Source of the DNA: Symsagittifera roscoffensis
Lineage: Eukaryota; Xenacoelomorpha; Acoela; Convolutidae
Direction of reading: 5' to 3'
Length of the DNA stretch: 64,000 nucleotides
Assembly (NCBI RefSeq): GCF_963678635.1
Contig: NC_087064.1
Location: 22,184,509 to 22,248,508 of the forward strand
Each line of letters begins with the position of its first letter. Within the stretch, counting starts at the first letter, position 1. Of the stretch, positions 58,538 to 64,000 are shown one piece after another. The notes beneath the pieces are model-generated. The model was not told where the DNA came from. It did not search any database and was given only the letters and a program-made list of their open reading frames with translations. Both the position numbers and the translations under genes were made by a program.

Positions 58538-61500
58538 AAAAAACTAAACATAAAGTGTCAAATTTTTAAAATCAAAAAGATTAAAATCGTGTCCTGTCAT
58601 TTTTCTTCTGATATCTCGAGATGAAGAAAGGGTTGAAGGGTATGTAAGATTAAGCAGTACAACAACGATCACTCAAAATTTCGATTTAATAAAATAATCG
58701 CTTATCAATTTGGTAAAAAAATTCAAACGCTTATTTTTTGGAAAGAAGGAGATATTCTATATAAAACGTTTTTTAAGTTTTCTCAATTTCTGTCGGTTTC
58801 ATTTTCGAGTTTCATATATTCGATTTTTGATAAATTGAAAACATCAATTTTTTCTCAATCTTTTTTGTTTTGTTGAAGAAATCTTTCAACAATATTTCTT
58901 TATGACGAAAATAAGATACATCTTAGTGTCGATTATTGGAATTGTTTTTTATTTTTTCTCTATTTCGAAATTAGTTTTTCAAGATATTGTTCAGAAAGCA
59001 AAATTGTATTCTTTTTCGCTATGTCATTTTTCTACCATTTAATAGAGTAATATTTTGTGTAAATTTTGTTCTTCTAACAATTTTATTTTTGTATCAACTC
59101 AATATAGGATTTTTTGTTTTTTTCTGATCTCTTTCTCAAATTTTGAAATTTTCTGGGTTTTACATAGACTTTTTTCTGATATCTTTAATTGGAATTTTTT
59201 TGGAGTTTTCAGTTTTAATATATTTTTTTCTGATGTCCTAAAATAAAATTCTCAAGTTTCGGATTTTTCTAGTTTTTATTTATTTATAATCTGATATCTT
59301 TTTCTGAAATCTTGAAATTTACTGTTTTTTTCATAATTTTTCCTGATAACTCCAAAAAAACGATTTGAGAACTTTCTGTTTTTTTATCTATACATGTTTT
59401 CTGATAATTTTTTCTCAATTTTTGGAATAAAGAGCATATAATTTTTAATAACAAAGATAAAATTCTTCTGACAAATTGTATCCTGGGGAAAAAAGGGTTT
59501 AACAGGATGTAAAAGATAAGGTTAGAAGGGATGAAAATTTTAGGAGCTGAAAATCTTCTCAAATTTTGAAATTTTCTGGGTTTTACATAGACTTTTTTCT
59601 GATATCTTGAAAATGAATTATTTTGGAATTTTCAGTTTTTTGTATAATTTTTTCTAATGTCTTTCAAAAAAACTCTCAGGTTTTGGATTATTCTGGTTTT
59701 TATATAAAATTAATATAATCTGATATCTTTTTCTCAAATCTTGGAATTTTTTGTTGTTTACATATTATTTTTTTCTGATACCTCAAAAAAATTATTTGAG
59801 AGTTTTCTGTTTTTTTTTTAGATAAAGATGTTTTCTGTTATCTTTTTCTTAAAATTTGGAATAAATAGCATATAATTTTTTAATACAAAGATAAAAGTAT
59901 TCGGACAATTTATATACTGGGAAAAAGAAAGGATTAAACAGGATGTAAAAGAAAAGGTTAAAAGGGATGAAAATTTTAGTAGGAGCTGAAAACCTTCTCA
60001 AATTTTGAAATTTTCTGGGTTTTGCATAGACTTTTCCTGATATTTTAAAATGGAGTTATTTTGGAATTTTTAGTTTTTTATATAATTCGTTCTGATGTCT
60101 TTAAGTAAAATTCTTAGGTTTTGGGTTACTCTGGTTTTTTATTTATATATAATCTGATATCTTTTTCTCAAACCTTGGAATTTTTTTTTAATAAATTTTT
60201 TCTGATGTTTCAAAACGAAATTCTCAAGCTTCCGATTTTTCTGGTTTCTATTTATTTATAATCTGATATCTTTTTCTCAGATCTTAGAATTTTCTGTTTT
60301 TTACATAATTTCTTTCCTGATAACTCAAAAAAATGATTTCAGAACTTTCTGTTTTTTTATCTATATATGTTTTCTGATATCTTTTTCTCAAATTTTGGAA
60401 TAAAGAGCATATAAGTTTTTATTACAAACATAAAAGTCTCCTGACAAATTATATCCCGGGGGAAAAACAAAGGATTAAACAGGATGTAAAAGATAAGGTT
60501 AGAAGGGATGAAAATTTTAGGAGCTAAATTTTTTTTTCCAATTTTGAACTTTTCTTGGTTTTACATAGACTTTTTTCTGATATTTTAAAATGGATTTATT
60601 TGGAATTTTCAGTTTTTTTTTATAATTTTTTCTGATGTCTTTTAAAAAAATTCTCAGGTTACGGATTATTCTGGTTTTTTGTATATATATATATATAATC
60701 TGATATCATTTTCTCAAATCTTGGAATTTTCTGCTTTTTACATATATTTTTTTCTGATACCTCAAATTCTGATATTTTAAATGGATTTTTTTTGGATTTT
60801 TTAGTTTTAATATAATTTTTTCTGATGTCCTTAAAAAATCTCAAATTTCGGATTTTTCTGGTTTTTTTATTTATAATCTTATATCTTTCTCTCAAATCTT
60901 GGAATTTTCTGTTTTTTACATGTTTTTTTTCTGATAACTCAAAAAAAATTATTTGAGAACTTTCTGTTTTTTATCTACACGTGTGTCTGATATCTTTTTC
61001 TCAAATTTTGGAATAAAGAGCATATAATTTTTTATTACAAATATAAAAGTCTTCTGACAAATTATATCCTGGGAAAAAGAAAGGATTAAGCAGGATGTAA
61101 AAGAAAAGGTTAAAAGGGATGGAAATATTATTAGAAGCTGAAAAGCTTCTTCTCAAATTTTGAAATTTTCTGGGTTTTACATAGACTTTTTCCTGATATC
61201 TTAAAATGGAATTATATTGGAATATTTAGTTTTTTATATAATTTTTTCTGATGTCTTTAATTAAAATTCTCAGGTTCTGGATTATTCTGGTTTTTTAATT
61301 ATATGTAATCTGATATCTTTTTCTCAAATCTTGGAATTTTCTGTTTTTTACATGTATTTTTTTCTGATACCTCAAAAAAATTATTTGAGAGTTTTCTTTT
61401 TTTTAGATAAAGATGTTTTCTGTTATCTTTTTCTCAAATTTTGGAATAAATAGCATATAATTTTTCAATACAAAGATAAAAGTCATCTGACAATTTATAT

Positions 61501-64000
61501 ACTGGGAAAAAGAAAGGATTAAACATGATGTAAAAGAAAAGGCTAAAAGGGATGAAAATATTAGTAGGAGCTGAAAACCTTCTTCTCAAATTTTGAAATT
61601 TTCTGTGTTTTACATAGACTTTTTCCTGATATCTTAAATGGGATTATTTTGGAATTTTTAGTTTTTTATATAATTCTTTCTGATGTCTTGAAATAAAATT
61701 CTCAGCTTTTGGATTATTCTGGTATTTTAATTATATATAATCTGATATCTTTTTCTCAAATCTTGGAATTTTCGGTTTTTTATATATATATTTTTCTGAT
61801 ACTTAAATAAAAATTATTTGAGAATTTTCTGTTTTTTATAAAAACATGTTTTCTGATATCTTTTTCTCAAAAGTGGGATTTTTCTTTTTTAATAAAGTTT
61901 TTTTTCTGATGACTTCAAATAAAATTCAAGTTTCGGATTTTTCTGGAACTTTTTTTTTATTTATTTATAATCTGATATCTTTCTCTCAAATCTTGGAATT
62001 TTCCGTTTTTAACATGTTTTTTTTTCTGACAACTCAAAAAAAATATTTTGGAACTTCGTTTTTTTATCTATACATGTTTTCTGATATCTTTTTCTCAAAT
62101 TTTGGAATAAAGAGCATATAATTTGTTATTACAAAGATAAAAGTCTTCTGACAAATTATATCCTGGGGAAAACAAAGGATTAAACAGGATGTAAAAGATA
62201 AGCTTAGAAGTGATGAAAATTTTAGTAGGAGCTTAAAATCTTTTTCTCAAATTTTCCGGGTTTTACATAGACTTTTTTCTGATATCTTAAAATGGAATTA
62301 TTTTGGAATTTTCAGTTTTTCATATAACTTTTTCTGATGTCTTTTAAAAGAATTCTCAGGTTTCGGATTGTTGTGGTTTTTTATATATATATAATCTGAT
62401 ATCTTTTTCTCAAGTTTTGGAATTTTTTATTTTTTACATATTTTTTTTCTGATACCTCAGAGAGAAATTTTTGAGAGTTTTCTGTTTTTTTAGATTAAGA
62501 TGTTTTCTGATATCTTTTGCTCAAATTTTGGAATTTTCTATTTTTTACATCTATTTTTTCTGATACTTCAAAAAAATTGTTTGAGAATTTTCTGTTTTTT
62601 TATCTATACATGTTTTCTGATATCCTCTTCTCAAATTTTGGAATAAAGAGTATATAATTTTTCATTACAAAGATAAAAGTCTTCTGACAAATTATATCCT
62701 GGGGGAAAACAAAGGATTAAACAGGATGTAAAAGATAAGGTTAGAAGGGATGAAAATTTTAGTAGGAGCTAAAATTTTTTCTCAAATTTTGAACTTTTCT
62801 TGGTTTTACATAGACTTTTTTCTGATATTTTAAAATGGATTTATTTGGAATTTTCAGTTTTTTTTATAATTTTTTCTGATGTCTTTTAAAAGAATTCTCA
62901 GGTTTCGGATTGTTGTGGTTTTTTATATATATATAATCTGATATCTTTTTCTCAAGTTTTGGAATTTTTTATTTTTTACATATTTTTTTTCTGATACCTC
63001 AGAGAGAAATTTTTGAGAGTTTTCTGTTTTTTTTAGATTAAGATGTTTTCTGATATCTTTTGCTCAAATCTTGGAATTTTCTGTTTTTTACATAATTTCT
63101 TTCCTGATAACTCAAAAAAATGATTTGAGAACTTTCTGTTTTTTTTATCTATATATGTTTTCTGATATCTTTTTCTCAAATTTTGGAATAAAGAGCATAT
63201 AAGTTTTTATTACAAAGATAAAAGTCTCCTGACAAATTATATCCCGGGGAAAAAACAAAGGATTAAACAGGATGTAAAAGATAAGGTTAGAAGGGATGAA
63301 AATTTTAGTAGGAGCTAAAATTTTTTCTCAAATTTTGAACTTTTCTTGGTTTTACATAGACTTTTTTCTGATATTTTAAAATGGATTTATTTGGAATTTT
63401 CAGTTTTTTTTATAATTTTTTCTGATGTCTTTGAAAAAATTTTCAGGTTTTGGATTATTCTGGTTTTTATTTATATATAATCTGATATCTTTTTCTCAAA
63501 TCTTGAAATTTTCTGTTTTTTTCATATATTTTTTTTGATACTTCAAAAACAATTATTTGAGAATTTTTTGTTTTTTATATATACATGTTTTCTGATATCT
63601 TTTTCTCAAAAGTGGGAATTTTTTATTTTAATAATTTTTTTTTTCTGATATCTTTGAGATAAATTACTTCAAGTGAAAAAAAGTTATCTGATAATAATTT
63701 ATTCCCCCTCAGCGATTTCATAAAGTTATCCTCTTTAATAACAATTGACGAAATTGTCCCCAATGATTCCGGTCATATACCCCTAAAAATCAACTCAAGT
63801 GAAAAAATTAATCTGATAAGATATTTATTACGACCCCGAAAAAAAAAAGATTAGGCTAATTGAGTAACATAGTCACGCGACCTTGACAGGTTGATCTTTC
63901 TCCGAAAACAGGCATGACCTCTTGTTGCGCTATACTACTGCTACATCCAGACATTTTGTTCGAGATAGAAGTGTATGCATACATTTCAGGATGGCATAAG
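58538..64000 (-). repeat. Right arm of giant inverted repeat, reaching window end
   Basis: Reverse complement of the left arm. It is shorter by one satellite unit next to the inner end and carries its own small duplication (the cagagagaaatttttgagag word at both 62458 and 63000). Because similarity continues to the last base of the window, the outer boundary of the palindrome is not seen. Confidence 0.9.
59115..63650 (-). repeat. Higher-order satellite in right arm
   Basis: Same monomer and spacer as the left arm on the opposite strand. The gaagggatgaaaattt-type spacer marker falls near 59525, 59963, 60506, 61112, 61548, 62206, 62745 and 63290, giving eight units whose spacing mirrors the outer eight units of the left arm. 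Confidence 0.9.

Overview
This is nuclear DNA from an AT-rich eukaryote, most likely an invertebrate animal. The case rests on GT-AG introns of 2.6 to 11.3 kb, relics of animal-type mobile elements (a Polinton/Maverick-like element, a Ty3/gypsy element, a CACTA-like transposase), palindromic MITEs and a large satellite. I cannot name the species. There are no bacterial-style operons, tRNA or rRNA genes, or CRISPR arrays, and most short open frames are chance.

Layout: 1-3.7 kb is the decayed end of a Polinton/Maverick-like element on the minus strand (packaging-ATPase, integrase, minor-virion-like and capsid-like fragments). 4.5-8.4 kb is a roughly 360-bp tandem repeat array whose last copy is inverted. 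8.9-11.8 kb holds broken plus-strand coding sequence, including a CACTA/DUF4218-like transposase relic. 14-23.5 kb is a dead Ty3/gypsy element on the minus strand: gag, protease, RT, RNase H and integrase are recognisable, but the RT active site carries a stop codon and lies next to a deletion.

26.9-49.0 kb appears to contain the only live-looking gene. Four plus-strand exons have mutually compatible splice phases (0, 1, 1). Exon A carries a NERD-like PD-(D/E)xK motif, exon C a Walker A P-loop, and exon D a Walker B-like LIVDE followed by a GYRS motif. Together they suggest a nuclease-SF1 helicase fusion whose C-terminal exons are not visible. Its introns are full of transposons: a 709-bp palindromic MITE, hairpins, tandem duplications, and a 5-kb LTR element (41.5-46.5 kb) whose LTRs are related to the LTR of the 14-23 kb gypsy element.

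51.3-64.0 kb is one half-seen giant inverted repeat. Two arms of about 5.5-5.9 kb, each filled with a GATATCAGA-rich higher-order satellite, face each other across a 1.3-kb spacer containing a 200-N assembly gap. The right arm runs into the window end, so the palindrome may be larger.
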